Below, in pieces: positions 27,601 through 37,244 of a stretch of DNA of 64,000 nucleotides. Numbering within the stretch: the first letter of the stretch is position 1; each line of letters opens with the position of its first letter. This DNA comes from Sphaerolaimus hirsutus. Its lineage: Eukaryota > Nematoda > Chromadorea > Monhysterida > Sphaerolaimidae. The stretch covers positions 5,521,504 through 5,585,503 of the forward strand of contig OZ038460.1 in NCBI GenBank assembly GCA_964036195.1, read 5' to 3'. Both the position numbers and the translations under genes were made by a program. Under the pieces are notes generated by a model. That model had not been told where the DNA came from. It searched no databases and saw nothing but the letters and a program-made list of their open reading frames with translations.

Positions 27601-27788
27601 TTATCTAGAAACCGTGCAGATTGGTTTACTCAAATTGAGTTCATAAATGTGTTTCATTTTTTCAACTGAAAACAAATCAGTGTTGACTTTTCAGTTCGCT
27701 TCCGGAACAGGGTCAAACTGGCGCGGATTCTCGTGATGCTTCCGGCAGACGGACGTCTCCCTCTCCCAGACAAAGTTTGTTGAATTGA
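12682..27788 (+). CDS. MAP7: MAP7/ensconsin-family microtubule-associated protein (15 exons)
   Basis: Exons: 12682-12862, 18413-18500, 18767-18914, 20143-20346, 20835-20960, 21413-21629, 21942-22306, 22526-22793, 23334-23728, 24329-24465, 25323-25574, 26050-26221, 26567-26866, 27385-27479, 27695-27788. All phases agree, giving about 1,013 residues. Residues 61-207 are a charged helical region with an SYAFGSSTPR motif like that after the N-terminal microtubule-binding coil of ensconsins. A Ser/Pro/Lys-rich linker and an acidic stretch (444-664) follow. Residues 665-851 are a long Glu/Arg coiled coil ending RKQRLAAIMARTR, the hallmark of the MAP7 domain, which in this family binds and activates kinesin-1. 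MTQSLY occurs twice (exons 6 and 13). The start at 12,682 is the first ATG; the exon-1 donor is GTGTGC and the weakest join. Exon 8 has an alternative in-phase donor after 22,712. The linkers have little similarity to anything I recall, which is usual for this family. Confidence 0.88.
12863..18412 (+). other. Large first intron of the MAP7-like gene
   Basis: This 5.5-kb intron contains a remnant of the CAGGGGTCTCC family near 13,676-13,860, a short CA run near 15,885 and a fragment near 17,030. I see no exon with coding character. If the exon-1 assignment is wrong, a missed 5' exon would lie here. Confidence 0.6.
18938..19036. mobile_element. CCGTATTT-family TIR element
   Basis: CCGTATTTCCTCGAATTAAC on the left is mirrored by GGGTATTTAGAGGAAATACGG on the right, flanked by TA dinucleotides. 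It is short and fully non-coding, and sits just downstream of the exon-3 donor of the MAP7-like gene. It belongs to the most abundant repeat family in the window. Confidence 0.75.
19643..20063. mobile_element. hAT-type MITE, copy 3, family CAGGGACGTA (diverged left end)
   Basis: The left end reads CAGGGCCGTCCAGG and the right end CCTGGATACGTCCCTG. The 8-bp duplication CCCCCGCC lies at 19,635-19,642 and 20,064-20,071, although C-rich flanks weaken it. The interior has the family GCGCGCAAGCGCGC motif and GGCGCC palindromes. It ends 79 bp upstream of MAP7 exon 4, so it forms most of that intron's 3' part. Confidence 0.82.
20977..21341. mobile_element. CCGTA(C/T)TT-family TIR element in a MAP7 intron
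   Basis: The left end TACCGTACTTCTTCGAATAAG and the right end TTATTCGCGGATATACGGTA form a TIR with TA borders. The interior has G-rich repeats of TTCGAGGGGGG. It is a longer, diverged member of the CCGTATTT family. Confidence 0.65.
22833..23085. mobile_element. TIR element ACACACTAGTTTTCACCGTGAC
   Basis: TGCCTACACACACTAGTTTTC on the left is mirrored by GAAAACTAGTGTGTGTAGGGC on the right, in the intron after MAP7 exon 8. Sister copies lie at about 34,483-35,785 and 52,886-53,118. About 40 bp of each end also pairs through CCGTGAC. Length is about 250 bp, with no coding content. Confidence 0.8.
24672..25112. mobile_element. hAT-type MITE, copy 4, family CAGGGACGTA
   Basis: CAGGGACGTACGCAGG at the left and CTGCGTACGTCCTTG at the right are bounded by the exact 8-bp duplication GCGAGAAT at 24,664-24,671 and 25,113-25,120. 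It is very similar to the ends of copy 1 (2761-3483) but lacks that copy's internal inverted repeat. It lies in the intron between MAP7 exons 10 and 11. Confidence 0.92.
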
Positions 27789-28489
27789 CCAGTTTTTGTG
27801 GTGAATATGGGAAAATGGGCGTGGACGTTAATTTTCTAGCAGGAGAGTCCTTCCAAGTGTCGGGAATTTGCCGGTTCCTATTCCGATTCCCACAACCCGA
27901 TCCCCATCCCGACTGTTAAGATAACAGTCCGGAATGTCGATCCCGAGAAGCCGGTTTCCTTTGGACCCTAGTGGTGTTGGGATGATTGGGCCTGTGAAGT
28001 TCAAGAATTAAGAGTAGCCCCTCTCAAAATTTTTGCAAATGAGCTGTAAGCCGAGAGAAATTTCTATCAGTTTGCACTGATCAAGGGTAATTTCGACGAT
28101 GACTACTTGGCTGATTGCCAATTTTTTGAAATAATACCGTCACAAATAACGATTTTCAGGTTTGCTCGCTCTGTGACAGTAACAAGATGCTCACAACAAG
28201 ATTCAGCGGTCTGATTATTTATTTATCGGTGTTATTTTACAGCACGTCACATATTTTATGGAACAAAATCGGGTACTAGTCGTCTTTTTTCTTGGCTCAA
28301 TGCCAATGGCTTTCGTCTAGGTGACATCACTGATTTGAAGCTGCTTTGCACTTTTTATATTTATTTTGCCGAGATTTGACTGATTGATTCTTGAATTGAA
28401 TTGAATTGCTTGCTTCCCGTATTGTTTGACATTGAACAATTCCCGTAAAAAACTTGAATGGATACGCATGTTTTTGGTGTGGCCATTAC

Positions 28490-29176
28490 TAGGGTTGGAA
28501 AAAAAACGTTTTTTTTTAACTCGATGTTTTTTTTTAAAAAAAAAACGTTTTTTAAAAAAAAAAACGTTTTTTTTTAAAAGCTCCCAGATATGACCTAGTG
28601 TCAACATATATAGGTATATCAGACACTGGCAATACTCTGTGATGTTAAATATGACCATATAATGGCTGTGGAGCCATGGGATAGCATTATAAGTGGTGAT
28701 TTGTGTCAAAAATATCCATTTTTCGTCGACATATCGTTCGTATATCGCCTTATAGTCGAATGTTCGTGACTTCAGGTAAAGTTTGGCACGGAATGGTGAT
28801 CAAACAAGGTTATAAAAGGAGGTTGTTACTTTGGGAGTGAAGTTACACACTGTGGAGGTACATGGAAGCACATTACCTCAATATTATATATTACAGCAAC
28901 ATATGTCGGCTTATTCACCCATGGTAGCACATAGAAATGGATGTTTTGATACTAAAAATGCAACAAAACCAATGAAAACAACCACCAATGTCAATTTGTG
29001 TGTGAAATTGCGCGCTTGCGCGCAAAAATTTTGCAAAATACCTAGTGCTTAGTACTAAAAATTTCGGCTGATGTTTTTTTTTAAAAAAAAACATTTCGGA
29101 CGTCATGTTTTTTTAAAAAAAAAAAACGTTTTTTTTAATAAAAAAAACGTTTAAAAAAAAACATCGGCCAACCCTA
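28490..29176. mobile_element. hAT-type MITE, copy 3, family TAGGGTTGG
   Basis: It starts TAGGGTTGG and ends GGCCAACCCTA, with the exact 8-bp duplication GCCATTAC at 28,482-28,489 and 29,177-29,184. It is oriented opposite to copies 1 and 2. The central 500 bp is nearly the same as theirs, including the GCGCGCAAAAATTTTGC block. It lies downstream of the MAP7-like gene. Confidence 0.92.
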
Positions 29177-29184
29177 GCCATTAC

Positions 29185-30105
29185 CCGCCCTGCTTAAATA
29201 AATACGCAAAAAGAAACCACTAAGTTGCTGAAAAATTACATTCGCCTGTTTGAAAACATTTTTCCCTCAAAGATATATGTTAAAGTGTATGTGGCGTATC
29301 CATTGAGGTATTTATTTACGTTATTTTATGTGTGAAATTCCCCATTTTTATTAAAGTAAATGCACCGTTGCACACAGTGCACGATGGAAAACTCTTTTTT
29401 ATTGCTGATTTTGGCTAGCTGAAGTGCACATATAAATTGTTATTGCATAAAGAGTATTTCAAACCCATAATACCTCATGTCTGGTTATTTCCGATGCCAG
29501 TCTTTGTATGTTAACTGTTTTCGGGAGGTTCACTTTTTTACATGTGCAAAATAGTCTTCTCTGGTCGCTCAACTAAACTATTTTTGAGTAAAAAATCTAG
29601 TGTGCCAAGTTCATTTGTCATCGAAAGAAGAATTCACAGTTTGCTAGAAAAGATAAAAAGATAAAAAAAGATAAAAAGATACCAAATATAAGAAGTAAGA
29701 CAAACAATATTGAAAGTTGTAAGAATGGATATTAATCGAAACTAAAACTGTTTTTGCAAGCTTAGAGTAGTTGCAAATTCCGCCGCGGAGCATCAATTAG
29801 TGAGAAATTTGAATTTCCCATAGTATCATGCAAAACCTTATCCCCCGTCTGGAGGGAACTACAGTTAACTGAGAACTTAACGATTTTAGCCTGAATCTGA
29901 AATATGATACTCTATGCTGGAAATTCGTCACTGGTGTATTGTTTTTAAATTTTAATGTAATTTTTTAAACGTATTGAAAACATTCAAAATTATGTTAAAA
30001 CGGAATTGAATTTGAAAAAATGCAGTAATACACATTGGCATTTTGTAAATGGTTTTCTATCGTTAAAATCTGATTTTAGTTCAAAATTTTCTGGGACATT
30101 CCACC
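29185..30105. other. Spacer between the MAP7-like gene and the next transcription unit
   Basis: AT-rich with short AAAGAT repeats near 29,650-29,690. I see no exon. The 3' untranslated region of the MAP7-like gene probably ends before the MITE at 28,490, but no polyadenylation site can be chosen with confidence. Confidence 0.4.
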
Positions 30106-30453
30106 GGGGCATGCCTACGCACATCTGCCCGTTACGCACATTTGCCCGTTTTTTCACTTGACACTTTTTCAAGTGATTTTCAGATATGAGTGAAGTGAAA
30201 AAAGTTGCGCAATGACATTAGTGAACTTTTTTCACTTCTGAAAATCACTTGAAAAAGTTTCAAGTGGAAAAACGGTCAAAAATAGCCATTTTTCACGTGA
30301 TGTTCAAATATGAGTGAAGTGAAAAAAGTTCACTCATGTCATTGCGCCACTTTTTTTCACTTCACATATATGTTAAAATCACTTGAAAAAGTGTCAAGTG
30401 AAAAAAACGGGCAAATGTGCGTAACGGGCAGATGTGCGTATTAGTGCACCCTC
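30106..30453. mobile_element. Hairpin MITE with GCACATCTGCCCG/CACTTGAC motifs
   Basis: The whole element is a long imperfect palindrome: ACGCACATCTGCCCGTTACG at the left against CGTAACGGGCAGATGTGCG at the right. Several copies of AAGTGATTTTCAGATATGAG and its complement lie inside. The 8-bp duplication ATTCCACC lies at 30,098-30,105 and 30,454-30,461. A second copy is at about 46,453-46,840. Confidence 0.85.
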
Positions 30454-30630
30454 ATTCCACCTAACTGCCACAATGATAGCAACCTGCGTGAAAAATTTTT
30501 TTTTGCCTGTGCCACATTTCTATCAACACGTTGCATGCACAATTGACTAAAAACTACTCTGATTCAAGGTACTGCAATACACAACACAACCCCAAAAATC
30601 CATCATCTAAATACTATCCACTATCATCGC

Positions 30631-32002
30631 CTACAAAGCCGAGTGTTTCTTCGTAGCACCGGCGGCTGCATTAGCGTGACCCTGCTCGTTGGTGACGTCG
30701 TGGCCCACGGCGCTGTGCGCGCTGGCGCTCGTGTGCCGCCGGATCTGGTTAGGCGACCTGCGGTGGCCACTGGTGGGCGGAGTTTTGGGGTTTGAATACT
30801 AGGTGATTTGCTTGAGGCGGCGTTTACACGGATTTTGTGTGACGACAAAAAAATGCTGTTAATTTTTAAACTGTTTTTGTAGAATCAATGTGAAATACAT
30901 TACATGTGTGATACCTCAATTGATCCTGATTGTGCCAGGTTCACTGCCTGGGGCAAAGATCAAATTCCATAATTTCCCCAATCACGCATACTAGATCACA
31001 CTTTTTTCTTGTTGTCGTAGCTTTGTCGGAGGGTTTGTTCTACGCGGCCTCGCTAGCTAGGCCGCGTAGAACAAACCCTCCGACAAAGCTACGACATCAA
31101 GAAAAATATATTATCTGTTGTGCATTATTGCGTAATCTATAAATATTACTTATTGTTCCATGTAATGGGGTCGATCAAATAATGATTAATTGAGGCGTCC
31201 GATCTATCTACTTATTGGTTTTCATCCAAAAATATGGTTGACAAAATCACAATTTTCGTGTAAACACCGCCTTACTTTTCTTTGATCGAGTTTCCGTGGC
31301 GTATGGATTTCCGACGGTCGCTGTGCTTCACGCTGCCCGCGTGTCTGCGTTTTTCGCATGCCGATTTGAATGCCGTTAGGGCGTGTGAACAATAAGCCCA
31401 TTTTTTCAAAATAAAGGATATGCACACGTTAGTTTTCTACCGCAATTTCAAAAAAATTTGGAAAACTGCACAATCAGCTTAAAATTTGAGTTTATCGCAA
31501 TGAATTACGTACTTTTAGTCTCCGACAGCAGTAGTTGACAGATTCTGGTAAACTCGGTGATTTCAAAGTTGATTTATGAGTTTTCAATTTTAGGTGATTT
31601 TAGTGGAAAACTAATGTGTGCATGGCTACGGATGCAATGAGCGCTTCTTTCAACGGCCCCGCTTTTTAAAAAAAACGATTTTTTTAAACAGCGTCTAAAA
31701 AAGCGCTGACCACCTACATGACCAATCCAGTATACTCTATTTCACACACCCCCAGGATACTTACCGACCAATATGTGTAACTTTGACATCACTCGTAATA
31801 TGCGCACTGAGTTATGTTCTCGCATATAGGTACCTACATACACAACACCCTGGTTTACCTGTTGTGATCAACTGAAGTGTCCTTGGATAGCCTACTAGTT
31901 GTAGATTGTCGCCTATGTGCACTGCCGGTGAATGACGGGCGCCTGGAGCCGGTTTCAGCTACTGCTAGTGTCAATGATGACATGTCATTCACTTGGAGGC
32001 TA
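30631..32002 (-). CDS. Basic Ser/Arg-rich C-terminal region, three exons (partial gene)
   Basis: Exons in transcript order: 31859-32002, 31276-31344, 30631-30769. Donors are GTAAAC and GTAAGG, acceptors are CGCAG and ACCAG, and the three phases agree. The product is hydrophilic, with many S, R, H, K and T (for example RRKSIRHGNSIKE), and ends KKHSAL before TAG. The last exon has very high G/C at third codon positions, supporting the chosen frame. I do not recognise a domain. No start exon was found: an in-frame ATG lies in the first exon, the frame also stays open upstream of 32,002, and the 5' side runs into repeats near 32.25 kb. It may be a short separate gene or alternative 3' exons of the membrane protein encoded just upstream. 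An alternative frame through the last two exons is also open. Confidence 0.42.
31003..31106. repeat. Near-perfect 104-bp palindrome
   Basis: The arms of about 47 bp, for example TAGCTTTGTCGGAGGGTTTG against CAAACCCTCCGACAAAGCTA, differ at about one or two positions and have a loop of about 10 bp (CGCTAGCTAG). It lies in the intron between the last two exons of the basic Ser/Arg-rich unit. Such a long near-perfect hairpin would cruciform in DNA or fold tightly in the pre-mRNA. Confidence 0.92.
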
Positions 32003-32244
32003 CTGCGGGTGGCAATGGCCTTTTTTTTGGTGGGGATGTAGAAAGTGATGGAAAGTGGATTGACGCATGTAATCCTTGAATAAGTCCTCATCGGCTCAAA
32101 CACCACATTGAATAGTGTTCACGCTTAATGCAAGTAAATGATGTCCATTTCATCTCTCCCTAAATAAGGGGGGGGGGGTCCATCGTGAATGGATTTTATA
32201 ACACTGATGCGAATGGTTACGAGCCCAACTACAAGTTGCCTTTA

Positions 32245-32860
32245 TATCCATAATTGAGGCGTCTAGTTCTTAGAGTCGACAAGTCCACAAAATGCGATTT
32301 TGAGTAAATCGCATTTTAAGTTTCAAACCCAATTCCAGGCCCGTGATGCGTGTCCAATTTGGCTCTCTCATGCTTTCCATTAAGTTCCATATGTTTGTTG
32401 ACAATAAAGTGCCAAATTTTCAGCCCCTGCTCTCAACCTTTATGGGAAAAATTGGTGTCCATAAAATTTCATTCGGATAGAGCAAAACTGTTTTGGGGAG
32501 AGAACTGGACCTGTCGCATTCTTGCACTCGAGAACATTTTTGTTCCCGCCCGCGTTGCGCCTGCCTTAGGGAAATTTATGCACTTGTCGACTTTTAGAAA
32601 TCGGTGCTTATAGTGGACTTATCACATTTCTTGTGTTTTCCCCATAAAAAAGGATGCGGAGGATAGACTTGTCGACTTTTAGCCCAAAAGTAAGTGGACT
32701 TGTCGACTTCTTGCCCAAATTTTTTGCATTTTCCCAAAAAAATGTCAAATTTGGCACTATGCCATATGGGCATTTTACATAGGTTATTTTACATTACTTC
32801 TGGCACTTTGCATAAGATTTTACATTTTACAGGGCACTTTATAATGTCTTGGAGTGGCCT
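32245..32860. mobile_element. GTCGACAAGTCC-type element, partial
   Basis: AATTGAGGCGTCTAGTTCTTAG and repeated AAGTCGACAAGTCC/GGACTTGTCGACTT units match, in inverted orientation, the more complete copy at 44,241-44,886. The right part runs into a TTTTACATTTTACAGGGCAC repeat end. It separates the stop codon of the single-pass membrane protein gene from the Ser/Arg-rich exons. Confidence 0.7.
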
Positions 32861-32907
32861 GAGCCCTGATGGGGGCATATTCATATCTCCTATCTGAAAG
32901 TTCTCTA

Positions 32908-35900
32908 TTAAACCAACTCGCGTTTAGTTTTGTTGTCCCCTTTATCCGAACATTTTTCCCCGGTTTGCGTTTGGCAATCTTCCTCGATCTGATTTACAGT
33001 GTGTTCCTGTTTCGACTTTTCGTCTTTGGTCACGGGAGTTTTCGTCATTTCATTTTCTGTCTGCAGCTGTTCGGTCTCGTCAGTTTTCTTTTTGCCATAT
33101 TTTATGTAGATGGCGTACATCGCAGCAATTATGGAAATTCCTAGCATCGAAATTGTGAGATAGATTGGTATTGCGTGGTTCTTTCTTCTGTGAAACGATC
33201 TGCCTTTGTCAGCTTTTGTTACGTTTTTGTCAAAATTTTCTGAATTTCGACGTTTTTGTTCAAATTCTGCCATACTTTCACCCGCATTGTTTTGCCCGGA
33301 GCCTTTACCTGGGAGTGAAATTGCTAAAACATTTTTGGCAAAATTTTTAACTTCAGGAAATATTGACCATTAGTATTTTTACCATTTGAACCATTATCTG
33401 GAACTGCAGTCAGTGATACTGGTCGCAAGTCCAAGTCCAGTATTTGTTCGGCTGGCAGCTTTTGTCTGTAAATTTAGAGAAATTGATCAAAATGGAAAAA
33501 CGATGATATGCTTGGTTTATCGGTGATTTTTCACTTTTTACTACGGTTATTTACATATGAAGCAACTGTCTTTTCCCTGCCAAACTTTCCTGTTTAAGTG
33601 AAACTGGCGCCAATCCCGCACCCTGTCGAGTGTATGGTAAAGAGTCAAATGTCATGGAAAATGTCATACAAAGTTGTCAATTTTCATGCAAAATGTCAAA
33701 AGTTCAGTAATGAAAACATTTATTTGATAAAATTAACATTTTTCATGGGCTGTCCACTGGGGCCTGGGGAGTTAATTTTTCACAATTTATACATAACGAA
33801 CAAAAACTCACCCCACTTTAACATATGCCTTCAAAACCTCGCTCATCCACTGACCATCGGTGCTGTGGCTGCCCTGGCCACAACAAACCCAGTCCCTTTT
33901 GTGCATTTCATTTAGGTTTTCTTCTTTTTGATTCACCGCCACGAGGGAACAATGGAAATTAGGCTGAGTTTTGGCGTTATTCTGGGCTACTTTTGATGCG
34001 TGCTGATTGGTCCAGTGGAATTTTTCCTGATTGGATCGTGAGAAGTAGTGATGGAAAAAGCGCCACGTGTTTAGCGCCAAGCGCTGTGGCGCCTTGCCCA
34101 AAACCAGCACCAAGCGCCATGGCGCTAGCGCCATGGTTCTTTTCCATCACTACTAAGAGGATTTCGTCGCGAGGCGGGATAAAAATTAATTTTGAAAACC
34201 GACAAACCTCAATTTTGTCGCAAATGCCTTTCTCTCCACAGCCGTAGACTGTGTATTTTGGGGGCGTGTTAACCACGTCTTGATCAGGTACTTGCACCCG
34301 CACAAAGCACCTGCGCTCAATTAGAAATGTAAGTACATATTACAAGAGCACAAGTTTTATTCACTGTTTAGCATTGAAAAATGGGTGATTGTAAGAATAT
34401 AACATTTAATCTTAGAAAATTTCAGAAAGAAAATTAAATAAAATCTCTCTGAAAATGTATAAATAAATATAGATGCTATATTGTGCCCACACACACTAGT
34501 TTTCACCGTGACTTTGTGGGAAAACTGAATTTTTTTCAAATGCAGATTAATGAACACGGGCAGGGTTGGTTTTATAAAAATTCATTATAGTAAAATTGTA
34601 TAAAAATTGTATAAAAATTTTATTTTAATTTTATTCTTGTTTCATTTTATTTTATTTTATTCCCAAAAGTCATTAATAAAATAAAATGACACATTTTACA
34701 AAAATTTTACAAAAATTTTACAAAAAATCAGAAACATGCATGCAAGGCCAGAAAAATGTTATAATTGACCTATACATAAAAAACCTGTGACAAATTTTTC
34801 CCATACTTTTCAAAAGTTGCATGCAGTATGTATTGTTAGCTAGCTGCAAGTGTAAAGTTACAATTATCGATAAGAATGGTTTGCATTTTCAGTAGAAGGA
34901 CTACTGGAGTGTGCTGGGCACATTTGATAAATGTCATGCAAAGTGTCAATTGTCATGACAAATGTAAAGTAAAGTATCAATTGTCATGCAAAATGTCAAG
35001 TGTCATGTAAAATTTCAAGCAAAGTGGCAATTGTCATGACAAATGTCATGCAAAGTGTAAATTGTGTATCCAAATCTTGTGTTTTTGTATCCATAGTGAG
35101 TTTTATATCCAAATCTTATGTTTTTGTATCCAAATGTTCACATAAGATTTGGAGTCAACAACAACATAAGTTGGATACAAAACATAAGATTTCAAAATAA
35201 AACATGAGATTTGAACACAATTTGCTTGACAATTTATACTTAAATTTTTACATGTCATGACAATTTACACTTTACTTTACATTTGTCATGACAATTGACA
35301 CTTTGCATGACATTTTACATGACATTTTACACTTTACAATGCTTGGGACTGCCCCCAGATCCATGAATAAACAGGTAGAGACTCAAGCGATGAGACAAAA
35401 TTTTACAAAAAATATATGAATTTTTATACAATTTTACAAAAATACGAATTTTTATACAATTTTACAAAAATTTTATGAAAATTCGAATTTTTATACAATT
35501 TGTATTTTTATTCTTAAATTTTCCATTTTATTTTATTTTATTTTATTCCTGAATATTCCATTTTTTATATATTTTTTAATTTTTTTTCTGAGATTTTGCC
35601 AACCCTGAACACGGGTGAATGATTTGATTTTATTAACATTTTTATTTTAATTAATAAAAGTTTAAATTTGAAAATTTCAAAACAAAAACACATATAGCAT
35701 ACAATAAGAGTAGGCTGAATGTCGCCATGTCGCCATTTCAGTTTTCACATCAGTCACGGTGAAAACTAGTGTGTGTAGGGCCATTATGGTATTTTCAAAA
35801 ATCTCAAAAATATAATTCTCTCCTAAAAATTCCTGGCAAAAATATAAATATTCTAAAAATATTATTTTCAGACATTTTTAAATATTACTTTCCCAGAGAT

Positions 35901-36266
35901 TTTTTCAATGCAATTTTTCAATCCAACCATCCGCTTACCTATCAGTATTTGTGCATCCCACCTTATCAATACTACCTGTGCTATAACTTTCACTCTCGAA
36001 TGCAACATCGCCCAAAAGCGCCATTTTTGTCTGATCTCTTGTCGTAGCCCATTTTAGCTCGCCATCCAGACATGAATGTGTCTCTTCTGAGTGTCGACGA
36101 GCTTTGTGCCGATGTTGAACATGTTGGTGCCGGAGAGCAACAGCTTGGGCATTGTCTGTGATGTGTTTTGGTTGATTTTAGGAGGAATGGTGGCTGTGTT
36201 TGCAGTAGTGTTTGGAAACTGACTGTACGTGGTTGTTGTGATCAGTAAGGCGATAATCGCATTCAT
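32908..36266 (-). CDS. Secreted/type-I membrane protein with Cys-rich ectodomain, one TM segment and charged tail
   Basis: Exons in transcript order: 36072-36266, 35939-36030, 34208-34310, 33812-34026, 33383-33465, 32908-33308. All phases agree, giving 362 residues. Residues 1-16 (MNAIIALLITTTTYS) look like a signal peptide. The ectodomain contains CFVRVQVPDQD, GCGEKGICDK and DWVCCGQGSHSTDGQW, with several Cys likely in disulfides, and NXT/NXS sites. A single hydrophobic segment at about 275-297 (IYLTISMLGISIIAAMYAIY) is followed by a KKK stop-transfer motif and a Lys/Glu/Thr-rich tail. The protein is not recognised. The RCFV..VP piece resembles the Ig-TM gene at 60.4-63.9 kb, so the two may be distant relatives. 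Oddity: the first intron, 41 nt, is very short, and exons 1-2 are the least certain. A nest of transposons fills intron 2. Confidence 0.72.
34483..35785. mobile_element. TIR element ACACACTAGTTTTCACCGTGAC carrying nested insertions
   Basis: CCCACACACACTAGTTTTCACC on the left and GGTGAAAACTAGTGTGTGTAGG on the right are the ends of the same family as 22,833-23,085. It is far longer because a second element (34,561-35,607) sits inside it, and that one holds a third. It occupies intron 2 of the single-pass membrane protein gene. Confidence 0.82.
34561..35607. mobile_element. hAT-type element CAGGGTTGG...CCAACCCTG nested in the CACTAGTTTTCACC element
   Basis: The termini CAGGGTTGG and CCAACCCTG carry an exact 8-bp duplication AACACGGG at 34,553-34,560 and 35,608-35,615. 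The flanks are rich in TTTTATTTTA and TTTTACAAAAATTTTA repeats. About 34,905-35,355 is a third insertion made of ATGTCATGCAAAGTGTCAA repeats and their complements, ending near GGGACTGCCCCC. Confidence 0.88.
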
Positions 36267-36329
36267 CTTGTATGGCTGATTTCCCTGATTTCCACTGTTT
36301 TATTTCACGTTGTGGCTATGTAGAAACTA

Positions 36330-37244
36330 CATGGTCGGGCTGAAAAGTCCCCGGGCAGTGCTCGCCATTCGCGCTAGGGGTAAGCTACGGTTATAACATT
36401 TTAACACGTTAATATATCAGGTGTTTTGAGTTTTCACCCAAAATTTCACCCCTCCAGCTCCACCCACTGCTGAACTGTGGGGGTTACAATTTCGGTCATT
36501 TTGTACTGATGTACAAATGGTGCTCTAGCTCAACGCTGCTTTAAGTTGTGATCATGAAACTTTGGCTAGTGTAAGCCACCAGTGTTGGCAATGTGCCAGC
36601 ACTTACCAACATTAGCTATGATATCATAAGCCTAGTCCATATTGCCATTACTCTCACTACTCTCACTACCAAATTCATCATTCTGCCTCTACGGTTGGTC
36701 AATACAGGTTAATACAGGAGGCTTTTTTTATGCACACTGCTGTTGAACACAGGTAATGTGTCCACTACAGATTAGTAATGAAACACAAATGAAATTTAAT
36801 TGACATAATAATTTACTGCACATTTCAAAACAACATTAAAATCACTGCAATACAACATGATCTCAGATGATAACCAAAAACATCCATCACAGTTCCCACG
36901 TTTCTTGCACATCACCCTGATCTGCATATCACTTTTACCTTAATAGAAATGATGTTGATGAAAGTGTTGAATAGTATCAGCACATTGCCAACACTGGTGG
37001 CTTACACTAGCCAAAGTTTCATGATCACAACTTTAAGCAGCGTTGAGCTAGAGCACCATTTGTACATCAGTACAATGACCGAAATTGTAACCCCCACAGT
37101 TCCGCAGTGGGTGGAGCTAGAGAAGTGAAATTTTGGTTGAAAACTCAAAACACCTGATATATTAACGTGTTAAAATTTTACAACCGTAGCTTACCCCTGG
37201 CGCGAATGGCGAGCACTGCCCGGGGACTTTTCAGCCCGACCATG
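36330..37244. mobile_element. Mariner-like foldback element CATGGTCGGGCTGAAAAGTC
   Basis: The two arms of about 270 bp pair from CATGGTCGGGCTGAAAAGTC at the left to GACTTTTCAGCCCGACCATG at the right. TA dinucleotides flank both ends (36,328-36,329 and 37,245-37,246). The loop of about 390 bp (36,600-36,990) has no transposase. The ends resemble mariner/Tc1 termini, and the TA target fits. It begins 63 bp upstream of the start codon of the single-pass membrane protein gene. Confidence 0.85.
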
